A stretch of DNA of 43,794 bases. Origin: Christensenella hongkongensis. Lineage in GTDB: Bacteria; Bacillota; Clostridia; Christensenellales; Christensenellaceae. A program made the translations under genes and the position numbers. Below the pieces are notes generated by a model. The model searched no databases, was not told where the DNA came from, and saw only the letters and a list, made by a program, of their open reading frames with translations. This document shows positions 25,057 through 34,970 of this stretch, one piece after another. The DNA lies in contig NZ_LAYJ01000078.1 of NCBI RefSeq assembly GCF_000981035.1, forward strand, positions 81,472-125,265, in the 5' to 3' direction. Position 1 is the first letter of the stretch. Each line of letters begins with the position of its first letter.

Positions 25057-25069
25057 GAAAGGCAAAGAA

Positions 25070-26284
25070 ATGATAAAAGTATTGATCAGCGGCATCAACG
25101 GAAAAATGGGCCAGATCCTTTCCGGGTGCATTGCTGAGGATGAAAATATGGTAGTTGTGGCGGGAATCGATAAAATGCCGGATGCACGGCAAAATCCCTT
25201 TCCCGTTTACGAGACTTTTTCCCGGGTGATCGAATCTGTGGATGTGGTCATCGATTTTTCCCGTCCGGAAGCCCTCCCCGATATCCTTGCTTTTTCCAGC
25301 AAAAAAAATATTCCAGCCGTGCTTGCCACGACCGGATATTCGGATCAGGATAAAACAATGATAGCGAATGCCTCCGCGCATATTCCTATTTTCTTTTCCG
25401 CGAATATGTCCCTTGGCGTAAACCTGCAAATGGAGCTTAGTAAAAAGGCGTCTGAATTCCTTGGCGACAAATTTGATATTGAGATTGTTGAGAAACACCA
25501 TAATCAAAAGGTGGATGCTCCCAGCGGTACCGCCCTTGCGATTGCAGACAAAATCAACGAAGCTTTTTCCGGCGGTAAACAGTACGTATATGGACGGACG
25601 CCCGATGTGCGCGCAAAACGCGACGTCAAAGAAATTGGAATCCATGCCGTTCGCGGCGGGACGGTGGTCGGCGACCACGACGTATTGTTTTTGGGAAATG
25701 ACGAGGTGATCGAGATTCATCACCGCGCGATGTCCAAGCATATTTTTGCAGAGGGCGCAATCCGTGCCGCAAAATTTATCCACGATAAACCCGCGGGGCT
25801 TTATTCCATGCAGGATATTATATCCGGCATGAAAATTGTCAGCAGCATTTATGCGGAGGATGAGAACGACGCGATCATCACGCTTATTGGTGTTCCGCAT
25901 GAACCGCAGCATATCGCGGATATTTTTGATGCGTTGGCTAAAAACAGCGTTAACCTCGATACAATCAGCCAGGCGTATCCCCAGGATGGAAAAGTCGATA
26001 TCGTTTTCTCTATCTCCTCTTCCGATATCGAGATCGCGAAATCGGTTCTGTCAGAATTTGACGGTCTCAGGTATGACTGTGTTACGGATATTACAAAGCT
26101 CACCATTGAGGGCGAAGGAATGCAACGGCAGTTTGGCGTTGTCGCCAGGCTTTTCTCCGCGCTTGCGGCAGATCATATTAAAACTTATATTATGACGAAC
26201 TCCCAGACGCGGATTTCATTTTGTATCGGCAGCAAAAACACGACGAAGGCAATTACTGCCGTTACACAGGCTTTTGGCCTGTAA
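25070..26284 (+). CDS. dapB: 4-Hydroxy-tetrahydrodipicolinate reductase fused to an aspartokinase-type ACT module
   Basis: This protein is 404 residues, where DapB is normally 240-275. Residues 1-258 are a complete DapB: nucleotide motif ISGINGKMG (6-14), catalytic H143-H144 with K147 (EKHHNQKVDAPSGTA), and the C-terminal sheet and helices ending PAGLYSMQDII. Residues about 268-404 form two ACT-like repeats: ITLIGVPHEPQHIADIFDAL with SVNLDTI, then LTIEGEGMQRQFGVVARLFSAL ending TQAFGL. These are the hallmarks of the regulatory end of class II aspartokinases that binds lysine or threonine. The frame runs through without interruption. The start at 25070 was chosen because homologues begin there, although its ribosome site (AAAGG) is modest. 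Allosteric lysine control of DapB is inferred. Confidence 0.93.
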   Translation: MIKVLISGINGKMGQILSGCIAEDENMVVVAGIDKMPDARQNPFPVYETFSRVIESVDVVIDFSRPEALPDILAFSSKKNIPAVLATTGYSDQDKTMIANASAHIPIFFSANMSLGVNLQMELSKKASEFLGDKFDIEIVEKHHNQKVDAPSGTALAIADKINEAFSGGKQYVYGRTPDVRAKRDVKEIGIHAVRGGTVVGDHDVLFLGNDEVIEIHHRAMSKHIFAEGAIRAAKFIHDKPAGLYSMQDIISGMKIVSSIYAEDENDAIITLIGVPHEPQHIADIFDALAKNSVNLDTISQAYPQDGKVDIVFSISSSDIEIAKSVLSEFDGLRYDCVTDITKLTIEGEGMQRQFGVVARLFSALAADHIKTYIMTNSQTRISFCIGSKNTTKAITAVTQAFGL

Positions 26285-26308
26285 CACAAATCAAACGAGG
26301 TAAATTCA

Positions 26309-27685
26309 TTGAAAAACTATGATGTTGCAATCATCGGCGGCGGTATCAGCGGAATCATGAGCGCTTACCGCCTGACCGAGTCTAACCCTGCCCTTAAGGT
26401 GGCTCTTCTGGAAAAAGGCCATTCAATCACAAAACGAATATGCCCGATTATCAAAAAAACAGCGGATCATTGCGTAAAATGTGATTCGTGCGCCATCATG
26501 GAGGGCATGGCCGGAGCAGGCGCTTTTTCGGATGGCAAATATGTGATTTCTACGGAATACGGCGGCTGGCTCACAGACTTTCTGGAACCGGAAACGGTAA
26601 TTGATTATATTGAGCAGGCTGATAAACTTCTTGTCTCGTTTGGCGCAACCACCGAGCGGTATCAGCCGGATAATGAGCTTAAAGCAGAGTGCCTGAAATA
26701 CGACCTGCATATGTCGCAGGCGCAATTAAAGCACCTCGGTACGGACGAAAATTTCGATACAATGCGCCGGATGATTGAGCACATCGCAAAAAAATGCGAT
26801 ATCTTCACCGACACGGATGTAGCCGATGTTGACGCTTCTTCCCACATCATTTGTGCGAAATCCAAAACGGATACATTTGAACTGCAGGCTACCGACATTA
26901 TTTTTGCTGTCGGCCGTGCAGGCAGCCAGTTCTTTACGCAGTGGTGCAAAAAAAATGGCGTGCGCCTTACGAACAACCAGGTGGATATCGGCGTGCGCGT
27001 CGAGCTCCCTTCAAGCGTATGGGAGCACTTTTCCAAGCGCATCTACGAGCCCAAAATCTGGTACCGCAGCAAAGCCTATGGCGATACGACGCGTATGTTC
27101 TGCTTTAATGAGCGCGGCAATGTGGTTACGGAAAACACAAACGGCGTATTGACTGTAAACGGTCATTCCTACCGCGATCAATCGCGTAAAACGAATAACT
27201 CCAACTTTGCACTGCTTACCACGATTCGCTTTACAGAACCCTTTAAAGAGCCGATTGAATATGCGCGGCACGTTGCAAGCCTTGCCAACCTGATCAGCGG
27301 CGACAGCGTACTGGTTCAGCGGTTTGGAGACCTTCTGGCGGGACGGCGTACGGATACCAACCGTCTGTCGCAGTCCACAACGCGCCCTACGCTTCACGCG
27401 GTGCCCGGAGACCTGAGCCTTTGCCTGCCCAAGCGGCAGCTTGACAACATCATCGAAACGCTCTACGCGCTTGATAAAATAGCGCCCGGAACAGCAAACT
27501 ACGATACCCTGCTTTATGGTATCGAATGCAAATACTATTCCGCACGCCCCCTTGCCCACGATTTTGAGCTCGACGGTTTCAAGAATGTCTATGCTACCGG
27601 TGATGGTGCGGGCTTTACCCGTTCCCTGTCCCAGGCTGCGGCCAACGGCCTTTACGTGGCGGATAAAATCCTGAAACAGTTCTGA
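26309..27685 (+). CDS. FAD-dependent dehydrogenase-like protein (COG2509 type)
   Basis: This 458-residue flavoprotein has an N-terminal dinucleotide-binding GGGISG (10-15) after the first beta strand. A cysteine cluster CPIIKK...CVKCDSC (about 46-61) precedes GAGAFSDGKY, a combination typical of COG2509 proteins. A C-terminal FAD motif (VYATGDGAGFTRSLSQAAANG) ends the protein. The start is TTG at 26309 with ACGAGG upstream; no better ATG precedes the first strand. It lies 24 bp after dapB and is presumably under the same riboswitch, although the family has no proven link to lysine synthesis. Substrate unknown. Confidence 0.85.
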   Translation: MKNYDVAIIGGGISGIMSAYRLTESNPALKVALLEKGHSITKRICPIIKKTADHCVKCDSCAIMEGMAGAGAFSDGKYVISTEYGGWLTDFLEPETVIDYIEQADKLLVSFGATTERYQPDNELKAECLKYDLHMSQAQLKHLGTDENFDTMRRMIEHIAKKCDIFTDTDVADVDASSHIICAKSKTDTFELQATDIIFAVGRAGSQFFTQWCKKNGVRLTNNQVDIGVRVELPSSVWEHFSKRIYEPKIWYRSKAYGDTTRMFCFNERGNVVTENTNGVLTVNGHSYRDQSRKTNNSNFALLTTIRFTEPFKEPIEYARHVASLANLISGDSVLVQRFGDLLAGRRTDTNRLSQSTTRPTLHAVPGDLSLCLPKRQLDNIIETLYALDKIAPGTANYDTLLYGIECKYYSARPLAHDFELDGFKNVYATGDGAGFTRSLSQAAANGLYVADKILKQF

Positions 27686-27703
27686 CCTGAATGATTGAAA
27701 TAT

Positions 27704-27733
27704 AAAAAGGCATTGCAGCTGCAATGCCTTTTT
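27704..27733. terminator. Bidirectional terminator between convergent operons
   Basis: Perfect 15-bp arms (27704-27718, 27719-27733) begin with A5 and end with T5, forming AAAAAGGCATTGCAG and its complement. It ends the rightward lysine operon and the leftward purine operon. Confidence 0.9.
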
Positions 27734-27750
27734 ATTTATTGATAACCCAA

Positions 27751-29007
27751 TCATTTGATCCCAATGTCTTTTCTGTAAAAGGCGTCGTCAAACCTGATTC
27801 GTTTCACGTTATCGTATGCTTTTTCGCGTGCCGCTGGAATATCTTTTCCCATAGCCGTAACGCCAAGCACCCTGCCTCCGTTGGTATAAATACCGCCATC
27901 CCTAGATTTGGTTCCCGCATGGAATACGACAACGTCTTCATCCACTTTATCAAGGCCTGTAATCAGCTTACCGCTCTCATATTTCTGCGGATATCCGCCG
28001 GAAGCCATCACAACGCAGACCGCGCTGCCATCTTTCCAGTCAAGCTCGATTTCATCAAGCGTTCCGTCGATCACTGCGTCAATGATATCGAGCAGGTCTG
28101 TTTCCAGAAGTAAAAATACGGATTGCGTTTCCGGATCGCCAAGGCGCGCGTTATATTCCAGCACCTTGATGCCCTCCGGCGTGAGCATAAGCCCAAAGAA
28201 AATAACCCCTTTGAATTCCCTGCCTTCCGCATTTAACGCCTCTACTGTCTTCTCAAAAATATCCTTCTGCGTTTGCTTCTGCATTTGCTGCGTGAACTTG
28301 GGCGAAGGACAGAATGTGCCCATACCGCCGGTATTCAGCCCTTCATCGTTATCATACGCGCGTTTGTGATCCTGTGCGGAAAGCATTGGCAAAATTGTCT
28401 TTCCATCGCAGAACGCGAGCACGGAAACCTCAGGGCCTGTCATGAATTCTTCGATCACCACCTGCGATCCTGCAGCGCCAAATTTTTGATCCAGCATAAT
28501 TTCCTGTACCGCCTGCTTTGCCTGTGCAAAATCCTCACAGATCAGTACCCCTTTGCCAAGCGCAAGGCCATCTGCCTTTACGACGATTGGGTACTTTGCG
28601 TTTTCAAGGTAAGCGATTGCCGCATCCGCATCGTCAAACACTTCGAAATCCGCCGTCGGAATACCGTACTTTTTCATAAGCCATTTGGAATAGGACTTCG
28701 ACCACTCGATCTCCGCCGCGGCCCTTGTTGGTCCAAACGCCCTTATTCCAGCCTTTTGCAGTGCGTCTACCATGCCGAGCGCAAGCGGATCATCCGGCGC
28801 GACAAATACAAGATCCATGCCGTTTTCCTTCGACCATGCTACGATGCCTTCCACATCGTCCGCTTTTATGGGAACGCACGTCGCAAGCTGCTCAATTCCA
28901 CCGTTTCCGGGCGCGCAGTGCAGCGCTAAATCCTCTTTGCTTTGTGAAAGTTTCCAAAGGATCGCGTGTTCGCGCCCCCCTCCGCCAACCACAAGTATTT
29001 TTTTCAT
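27751..29007 (-). CDS. purD: Phosphoribosylamine-glycine ligase (GAR synthetase)
   Basis: This 418-residue ATP-grasp enzyme makes glycinamide ribonucleotide from phosphoribosylamine, glycine and ATP (purine step 2). It has the N-terminal VVGGGGREHAI, the ATP-grasp stretch KADGLALGKGV (about 144-154) and the catalytic loop YNARLGDPETQ. The start at 29007 (MKKILVV) has GGGAG upstream. It is the last gene of the pur cluster, 17 bp after purH, and is followed by the bidirectional terminator. Confidence 0.97.
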   Translation of the reverse strand: MKKILVVGGGGREHAILWKLSQSKEDLALHCAPGNGGIEQLATCVPIKADDVEGIVAWSKENGMDLVFVAPDDPLALGMVDALQKAGIRAFGPTRAAAEIEWSKSYSKWLMKKYGIPTADFEVFDDADAAIAYLENAKYPIVVKADGLALGKGVLICEDFAQAKQAVQEIMLDQKFGAAGSQVVIEEFMTGPEVSVLAFCDGKTILPMLSAQDHKRAYDNDEGLNTGGMGTFCPSPKFTQQMQKQTQKDIFEKTVEALNAEGREFKGVIFFGLMLTPEGIKVLEYNARLGDPETQSVFLLLETDLLDIIDAVIDGTLDEIELDWKDGSAVCVVMASGGYPQKYESGKLITGLDKVDEDVVVFHAGTKSRDGGIYTNGGRVLGVTAMGKDIPAAREKAYDNVKRIRFDDAFYRKDIGIK

Positions 29008-29024
29008 CTTCGTCTCCCGTCCTA

Positions 29025-30566
29025 TTAGTGCCTGAAATGCCTGATTCCCGTGAATACCATTGCGATCCCGTTTTCGTCGCACTTTTTAATGGAATCTTCA
29101 TCACGAATCGAGCCGCCCGGCTGGATGATTGCCGTGATACCCGCCTTTGCAGCAGCTTCCACGCAATCGTCAAATGGGAAGAATGCGTCCGAAGCCATAA
29201 CGGCCCCCTTTGCTTCCTCGCCGCTCCGTTCAAGCGCCATTTCCGCCGCCCAGATACGGTTGGTCTGTCCCGGGCCAATGCCCAGCGTACCCATTCCCTT
29301 TGCAATCGCAATCCCATTGGATTTTACATATTTTACAACCTTGAATGCAAACTCAAGATTCTCCATTTCCTCGTCCGTTGGTTTGCGCTTGGTCACTACC
29401 TTAAATTCTCCGTCAAACATCTGATCGTTAAGCCCCTGCACCAGCAAGCCTCCGAGTACTTTTTTGGTATCGATGCCATCCTTTGGCAGCTTTGCCGCGA
29501 TGTCCGGCAGGCGCAGCACACGAAGGTTCTTTTTCTGGCATAGAATGTCGAGCGCCTCTTTCGTATAGGAAGGAGCTACAACAATCTCAAGGAATATCTT
29601 GCTCATCTGCGCAGCTGTCTTTTCATCAATTTCCCGGTTGCAGGCTACGATGCCTCCAAAAATAGAAACAGGATCGCATTCATACGCCTTTAAATATGCG
29701 TCATAGACCGTCTCAGCGCTTCCCACGCCACATGGATTGGCATGCTTTACGCCCACGACCGTCGTCTCTTCAAACTCGCGAAGGCAGTCGAGCGCTCCCG
29801 CAGTGTCGTTGATATTGTTAAAGGATAATTCCTTTCCATTGAGCTGCTCCGCGTTAGCAAGGCTGCCCGGCACATAGAGCGGTTCCCTGTAAAAGGCCGC
29901 CTTCTGGTGCGGGTTCTCGCCATAACGCATATCCTGCTGCTTTTCATAGGTCAGCGTCAGCTTCTCCGGCAGCTCTTCCGTATCAAGCTGGTTACGCAGG
30001 TACTGGCTGATGAGCGCATCGTATGCAGCTGTCGTTTCAAACACCTTGGCGCACAGGCGGAATTTGGTTTTGCGAGATACCGCCCCGGTTTCCCTCAGCT
30101 CATTGAGTACGGTTTCATAGTCCGCGCTGTCTACAATCGAAGCAACGTCCTGCCAGTTTTTCGCAGCTGCACGCAGCATGGTCGGTCCGCCGATATCGAT
30201 ATTCTCTATCGCGTCTTCAAGCGTCACGTCCGGTTTTGAAATTGTTTGCTTGAACGGGTACAGGTTTACCGCTACAACGTCGATCGTGTCCACGCCGAGC
30301 TCCTCCAGCTGCTTCATATGCTCCTTGTTTCCACGCATTGCAAGGATTCCTGCATGAATTTTCGGATGCAGCGTTTTTACCCTGCCGTCAAGGCATTCCG
30401 GAAATCCTGTGATGTCCGATACGTTTGTGACGGCAAGACCTGCATTTTCCAGCTCGCGCTGCGTCCCTCCCGTCGAAAGTATTTCAAATCCCAAGTCGAT
30501 CAGCCCTTTTGCGAAATCGACGATTCCGCTTTTGTCAAACACACTTAAAAAAGCTCTTTTCGCCAT
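29025..30566 (-). CDS. purH: Bifunctional AICAR transformylase/IMP cyclohydrolase
   Basis: This 513-residue enzyme catalyses the last two steps of IMP synthesis. The N-terminal cyclohydrolase domain (1-~195) begins [19 protein letters not shown] and has the [12 protein letters not shown] motif. The C-terminal transformylase domain has the catalytic K-H pair in [11 protein letters not shown] and the AICAR-binding [11 protein letters not shown]. Family length is normal. It uses 10-formyl-tetrahydrofolate. Adjacent to purN (19 bp) and purD (17 bp). Confidence 0.97.
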   Translation of the reverse strand: MAKRAFLSVFDKSGIVDFAKGLIDLGFEILSTGGTQRELENAGLAVTNVSDITGFPECLDGRVKTLHPKIHAGILAMRGNKEHMKQLEELGVDTIDVVAVNLYPFKQTISKPDVTLEDAIENIDIGGPTMLRAAAKNWQDVASIVDSADYETVLNELRETGAVSRKTKFRLCAKVFETTAAYDALISQYLRNQLDTEELPEKLTLTYEKQQDMRYGENPHQKAAFYREPLYVPGSLANAEQLNGKELSFNNINDTAGALDCLREFEETTVVGVKHANPCGVGSAETVYDAYLKAYECDPVSIFGGIVACNREIDEKTAAQMSKIFLEIVVAPSYTKEALDILCQKKNLRVLRLPDIAAKLPKDGIDTKKVLGGLLVQGLNDQMFDGEFKVVTKRKPTDEEMENLEFAFKVVKYVKSNGIAIAKGMGTLGIGPGQTNRIWAAEMALERSGEEAKGAVMASDAFFPFDDCVEAAAKAGITAIIQPGGSIRDEDSIKKCDENGIAMVFTGIRHFRH

Positions 30567-30585
30567 GATTATATCCTCCCAAAAA

Positions 30586-31206
30586 TTATTTTAAAACCTT
30601 TACGCGCCGGCCCTCTACCAGAAGCTTTCCATCCGCCATCAGCGCAACCGCCTCCGGTAAAATTCGATGCTCTGTTTCCAGCACGCGCGCCGCCAGCTTT
30701 TCCGGCGTATCGTCCTCCATTACCGGCACCACCTGCTGCATGATGATTGGCCCGGTATCTGCTTCTTCGTCTACAAAATGCACGGTCGCCCCGGAGAATT
30801 TCGCCCCGTACTCAATGACTGCTTCATGCACCTTTCCACCGTACATCCCCATCCCGCAAAAGCTTGGAATAAGCGACGGATGGATATTTATGATCTTATT
30901 GCGGTACGCAGATATCGTTTTCTTCCCAATGATACTGAGATACCCTGCCAAAACCACAAAATCCGCAGCATGCGCTTTAAGAGCAGCAAGAATCGCCTCG
31001 TCAAACGCTTCAACCGTGCCAAAGCTTTTTTTCTGTACGACCTCCACCGGAATTCCCGCAGTCTTTGCACGCTCGATGGCATAGATGTCAGGCTTCCCCG
31101 CCACAAGGCAGCAAATTTCAGCATTGATCTGCCCGCTTTGGACCGCGTCGATCAATGACTGGAAATCAGTACCTCCGCCGGAAGCCATAACGGCAAATTT
31201 CAGCAT
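30586..31206 (-). CDS. purN: Phosphoribosylglycinamide formyltransferase
   Basis: This 206-residue enzyme transfers a formyl group from 10-formyl-tetrahydrofolate to GAR (purine step 3). It shows the nucleotide-binding [14 protein letters not shown] (8-21), the catalytic [10 protein letters not shown] (N and H), the conserved [18 protein letters not shown] with the catalytic aspartate, and the usual C-terminal EHRILPEAV. It overlaps the end of purM by 7 bp. Confidence 0.96.
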   Translation of the reverse strand: MLKFAVMASGGGTDFQSLIDAVQSGQINAEICCLVAGKPDIYAIERAKTAGIPVEVVQKKSFGTVEAFDEAILAALKAHAADFVVLAGYLSIIGKKTISAYRNKIINIHPSLIPSFCGMGMYGGKVHEAVIEYGAKFSGATVHFVDEEADTGPIIMQQVVPVMEDDTPEKLAARVLETEHRILPEAVALMADGKLLVEGRRVKVLK

Positions 31207-32213
31207 AGCTCTATGCCTCCATTGCCTTCTGTGATTTCTCCAATCGAAAACGCCCGTTCACCGGAAGCGGTGAGCGCTTCGAGCGCGGCTTCCTCCTGCT
31301 CCGCGTTTACTACGACAATCATGCCAATCCCCATGTTAAAGGTATTGTACGCGTCCTTTTCTGAAAGCTTTGCGTCTTCCACCAGTTTTTCAAATACATA
31401 CGGCATATCCCATGAGCCAAGCTTGATTTTTGCATTCACATTTTCAGGAAGGACACGAGGGATATTTTCGTAAAAACCGCCGCCCGTAATATGGGCGATC
31501 CCCTTCACGTCTGCTTTGCCAATCAGGTCTAAAATTGATTTTACGTATATTTTGGTTGGCTCCAGAAGCAATTCTCCCAGCGTTTTCCCAACCTGCTCAA
31601 TCCTTGTCGTATTCAAGGTGTCGTCCATTTGGTACAACTTGCGCACAAGGGAAAAACCATTGGAATGGATTCCAGTGGAGCCAAGGCCGATGACCTTATC
31701 GCCCGGCTTGATCTGCGAGCCGTTGATAATATCCTTCTTATTGACGATCCCCACGCAGAAGCCTGCAAGGTCGTACTCCCCTTCCGGATAAAACCCGGGC
31801 ATTTCAGCCGTCTCGCCTCCAATCAGGGCACATCCCGACTGCATACAGCCTTCCGCAATCCCTTTCACAATATCTGCCGCAACGCCCGGCACAAGAGCGC
31901 CTGTGGCAATATAATCGAGGAAGAACAGCGGCTTCGCCCCGTGACACACCACGTCGTTGACGCACATCGCCACCGCGTCGATGCCTACCGTATCGTTTTT
32001 ATTCATCGCAAAGGCCGCCTTGAGCTTTGTACCCACGCCGTCCGTTCCGGCAACAAGCACCTGACCGTTTCCAATGTCGTACATCCCGCCAAAGGTTCCA
32101 AGGTCTGTAATCACATTCCCGTCAAACGTCTTTTTTACGTGCTCCTTCATCAGCTTTACTGCTTCGTAGCCGCGCTCTACATCTACGCCGGCGTCTTTAT
32201 AAGTAACTGCCAT
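31200..32213 (-). CDS. purM: Phosphoribosylformylglycinamidine cyclo-ligase (AIR synthetase)
   Basis: This 337-residue PurM-fold ATPase closes the imidazole ring (purine step 5). Motifs include [11 protein letters not shown] near the N-terminus, [30 protein letters not shown] and [16 protein letters not shown]. The start at 32213 (MAVTYKD) has AGGAG upstream; the ATG at 32234 is in frame but overlaps purF without a ribosome site. It lies 13 bp after purF. Confidence 0.96.
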   Translation of the reverse strand: MAVTYKDAGVDVERGYEAVKLMKEHVKKTFDGNVITDLGTFGGMYDIGNGQVLVAGTDGVGTKLKAAFAMNKNDTVGIDAVAMCVNDVVCHGAKPLFFLDYIATGALVPGVAADIVKGIAEGCMQSGCALIGGETAEMPGFYPEGEYDLAGFCVGIVNKKDIINGSQIKPGDKVIGLGSTGIHSNGFSLVRKLYQMDDTLNTTRIEQVGKTLGELLLEPTKIYVKSILDLIGKADVKGIAHITGGGFYENIPRVLPENVNAKIKLGSWDMPYVFEKLVEDAKLSEKDAYNTFNMGIGMIVVVNAEQEEAALEALTASGERAFSIGEITEGNGGIELC

Positions 32214-32226
32214 TCCTGATCTCCTT

Positions 32227-33684
32227 TTATTCAATCGTCATAAGGTCCATAGTTTCGGTTTCTTTGAGCGCCCGCCTGATATCCACCGGATATTGCCCGT
32301 TAAAGCAGCCTGCACAGAAGTTACAACCCGCGCCCTCTACCGTTTTGAGCAAATCCCCGATAGACAAATAATGCAGCGTGTCCGCGCCGATAATTTTCCT
32401 GATTTCCTCAACTGAGTTTTTTGAGCCGACCAGCTGGTCGTGCGACGGCGTATCGATCCCAAAAAAGCAGGGACAGATGACCGGCGGCGAGCTGATCAGC
32501 ATGTGCACCTCCCGCGCTCCCGCAAGGCGCAGCATCTCAACGATTTTCCGGCTGGTTGTGCCGCGCACAATGGAATCGTCTATCAGGATCAGCTTTTTAC
32601 CGTGCACATTTCTCTTGATCGCATTGAGCTTCAGCTTGACGCCACGCTCCCGCAATGCCTGTGACGGCTGGATAAACGTCCTGCCTACATATCGGTTTTT
32701 TGCAAGCGCCTTGGCATATGGAATCCCGCTTTCCGCCGCATATCCGGACGCGGCAGGCGTTGCCGAATCCGGCACATCGCTCACAAGGTCCGCATCGATT
32801 GGAAAGGCCTGTGCAAGCCTTGTCCCCATGTTTTCTCTGGAACGATATACGCTGATCCCATCGATATCGGAATCAGGCCGCGCGAAATAGACATATTCAA
32901 ACACGCAAAGCGCCGTATCCATAGCGGACTGCGCCTGATAAGACTTCAGCCCGTTTTTGTTGATCACGATTATTTCGCCCGGACGGATATCCCGTACAAA
33001 CTCCGCATCGATTGCATCAAACGCGCACGACTCGGAAGCAACGACATAGCTGTTATCAAGCTTTCCAAGCGCAAGCGGGCGTATTCCCTGCGGATCCCGC
33101 ACCGCAATCAGCTCGTCCTGCGTCATGATCACCAGCGCATACGCACCGCGCACAACCTTCATCATCGCAGAAATTGCTTTTAGCATCCCATGCTTTGAAT
33201 AGCGTGCGATCAGATTCGCCATGACTTCCGTATCAATCGTCGTCTGGAAAACCGTCCCCTCGTCCTCCAGCTTTTCGCGGAGAACGGTGTTATTGATCAG
33301 GTTCCCATTATGCGCCATCGCGAATTTTCCGCCGCGGTAAGACATTACAAGCGGCTGCGCGTTATCGGCCATACTGTCACCCGTAGTAGAATAACGTACA
33401 TGGCCGATTCCGATATGTCCGCCAAGGAGTGGGCCGAGGTTATCCTTAAATACCTCGGAGCAGAGTCCCATGCCTTTGTGAAACTTGATGCCCTTACCGT
33501 CCGAAACGGCAATCCCAGCGCTTTCCTGTCCCCTGTGCTGCAGCGCATAAAGCCCCAGGTAAGTCGCTTCAGCAGGATCGTAGCGGCGATCGTCCGTAAA
33601 GATTCCAAATACGCCGCATTCTTCCGGCATCACGTCGTCCTGCGGCTTCCAGCGTTCATACTCCTTGTTTGGTTCAAAGAGCAT
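32227..33684 (-). CDS. purF: Amidophosphoribosyltransferase
   Basis: This 485-residue enzyme makes phosphoribosylamine from PRPP and glutamine, the committed step of purine synthesis. C23 in [10 protein letters not shown] would become the N-terminal nucleophile after removal of a 22-residue propeptide, as in Bacillus-type enzymes. The glutaminase domain ([10 protein letters not shown]) is followed by the PRTase domain with the PRPP loop [12 protein letters not shown]. Iron-sulfur cysteines are visible near [10 protein letters not shown] and in [10 protein letters not shown], so this is the Fe4S4, oxygen-sensitive type. It lies 3 nt after purC. Confidence 0.96.
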   Translation of the reverse strand: MLFEPNKEYERWKPQDDVMPEECGVFGIFTDDRRYDPAEATYLGLYALQHRGQESAGIAVSDGKGIKFHKGMGLCSEVFKDNLGPLLGGHIGIGHVRYSTTGDSMADNAQPLVMSYRGGKFAMAHNGNLINNTVLREKLEDEGTVFQTTIDTEVMANLIARYSKHGMLKAISAMMKVVRGAYALVIMTQDELIAVRDPQGIRPLALGKLDNSYVVASESCAFDAIDAEFVRDIRPGEIIVINKNGLKSYQAQSAMDTALCVFEYVYFARPDSDIDGISVYRSRENMGTRLAQAFPIDADLVSDVPDSATPAASGYAAESGIPYAKALAKNRYVGRTFIQPSQALRERGVKLKLNAIKRNVHGKKLILIDDSIVRGTTSRKIVEMLRLAGAREVHMLISSPPVICPCFFGIDTPSHDQLVGSKNSVEEIRKIIGADTLHYLSIGDLLKTVEGAGCNFCAGCFNGQYPVDIRRALKETETMDLMTIE

Positions 33685-33687
33685 AAA

Positions 33688-34395
33688 TTATTCTCCCATG
33701 AGCCTTTTGAGTATTTCCTGATAAGCGTCTTCCACATTGCCAAGATCCTGACGGAAACGGTCTTTGTCCAGCTTCTCGCCCGTCTTGGAATCCCAGAAAC
33801 GGCAGGTGTCCGGTGATATTTCATCTGCAAGGATGATATCTCCGTTGCAACGGCCATATTCCAGTTTAAAGTCAATGAGCTCAATCCCAAACTGCTTTAA
33901 GTATTCGGTCATCACTTCATTTACTTTAAAGGAATACTCTGCGATTTTTGCCATTTCCTCCGGTGTCGCGAGCTCCATGGCATAAATGTGATAATCGTTG
34001 ATCATCGGATCGCCAAGCTCATCGTCCTTATAGCTGTATTCAAGCACTGTGGATTTGAGCTTGGTTCCTTCCGGAATGCCAAGTCTCTTGGAAAGGCTTC
34101 CTGCCGCGATATTACGTACGATCACCTCTACCGGAACGATAGAAACGCTTTTTACGATTGTCTCGCGATCAGAAATTTCTTCTACAAAATGTGTCGGAAT
34201 GCCATGCTTTTCAAGCATCTTGAACATATGGTTCGAGACCTTGTTATTGACGACGCCCTTGCCTACGATCGTACCTTTTTTCAAACCGTTAAACGCTGTT
34301 GCGTCGTCCTTATAATCCACGATTACATAATTCGGATCGTCTGTTTTGAAAACTTTTTTTGCTTTTCCCTCATACATCTGCTCTGTCTTGTTCAT
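33688..34395 (-). CDS. purC: SAICAR synthetase
   Basis: This 235-residue enzyme joins aspartate to CAIR with ATP (purine step 8). It starts with the typical [17 protein letters not shown] phosphate-binding strand and has [30 protein letters not shown] and DFKLEYGR with the metal-binding [15 protein letters not shown]. Normal length. The 4-bp overlap with purE (ATGA) indicates coupled translation. Confidence 0.97.
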   Translation of the reverse strand: MNKTEQMYEGKAKKVFKTDDPNYVIVDYKDDATAFNGLKKGTIVGKGVVNNKVSNHMFKMLEKHGIPTHFVEEISDRETIVKSVSIVPVEVIVRNIAAGSLSKRLGIPEGTKLKSTVLEYSYKDDELGDPMINDYHIYAMELATPEEMAKIAEYSFKVNEVMTEYLKQFGIELIDFKLEYGRCNGDIILADEISPDTCRFWDSKTGEKLDKDRFRQDLGNVEDAYQEILKRLMGE

Positions 34396-34883
34396 TTTGA
34401 TAACTCCTTTTTCAGTTCAGCGTCCGCAGCCACAACTTTAAGCTGCATGTCTTCTTTAAACTTATATAATAAATCGCTTAATGTATCATATTTTAACGCG
34501 AGAATCTGCACTGCTAATAAAGCGGCGTTTTTTCCGCCGTTGATGGCTACCGTAGCCACCGGAATCCCCTCCGGCATCTGCACCGTGGATAACAACGAAT
34601 CGAGTCCGTCCATGGTTGACGACTTGATTGGCAGTCCGATTACAGGTAAAATGCTGTGTCCGGCGATCACCCCTGCAAGGTGCGCGGCTTTTCCTGCGGC
34701 TGCAATGATCACTTCCACGCCGTTATCCTTCGCGTGGTTTGCAAAATCTGCAGCAAGCTCCGGCGTCCGGTGTGCGGACATGATATGCGCCTCTACCTCA
34801 ATCCCAAAATCCTTCAATGTGTCGATCGTCGGCTGCAATACCGGCAGGTCGCTTTTTGATCCCATAATCACTGCAACTTTCAT
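34392..34883 (-). CDS. purE: N5-carboxyaminoimidazole ribonucleotide mutase (class I PurE)
   Basis: This 163-residue enzyme converts N5-CAIR to CAIR. It has the class I signature: [10 protein letters not shown], the catalytic MSAHRTPE and [16 protein letters not shown]. No purK is in the window. It is first of the tightly packed purECFMNHD genes and lies 87 bp downstream of the NCS2 permease gene on the same strand. Confidence 0.96.
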   Translation of the reverse strand: MKVAVIMGSKSDLPVLQPTIDTLKDFGIEVEAHIMSAHRTPELAADFANHAKDNGVEVIIAAAGKAAHLAGVIAGHSILPVIGLPIKSSTMDGLDSLLSTVQMPEGIPVATVAINGGKNAALLAVQILALKYDTLSDLLYKFKEDMQLKVVAADAELKKELSK

Positions 34884-34923
34884 TTCTGTTTCTCCTTCAG
34901 TTTTACTTACTAATCTGAATTAA

Positions 34924-34955
34924 GTTTATAAGCCGGCAGATGCCGGCTTATAAAC
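34924..34955. terminator. Strong hairpin between permease and purE, weak T-tract
   Basis: Perfect 14-bp arms (34924-34937, 34942-34955) enclose a 4-nt loop. On the minus strand the stem is followed by CTTAATTC rather than a T-run, so termination after the permease gene is probably incomplete. It may instead act as a processing or attenuation hairpin ahead of purE. Confidence 0.6.
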
Positions 34956-34970
34956 AAATTCTATTCTGTT

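Noticed and set aside
25070..26284. Idea that the long dapB is two genes, with a separate ACT-domain protein
   Set aside because: The frame is continuous, with no internal stop, ribosome site plus ATG, or frameshift at the domain border.
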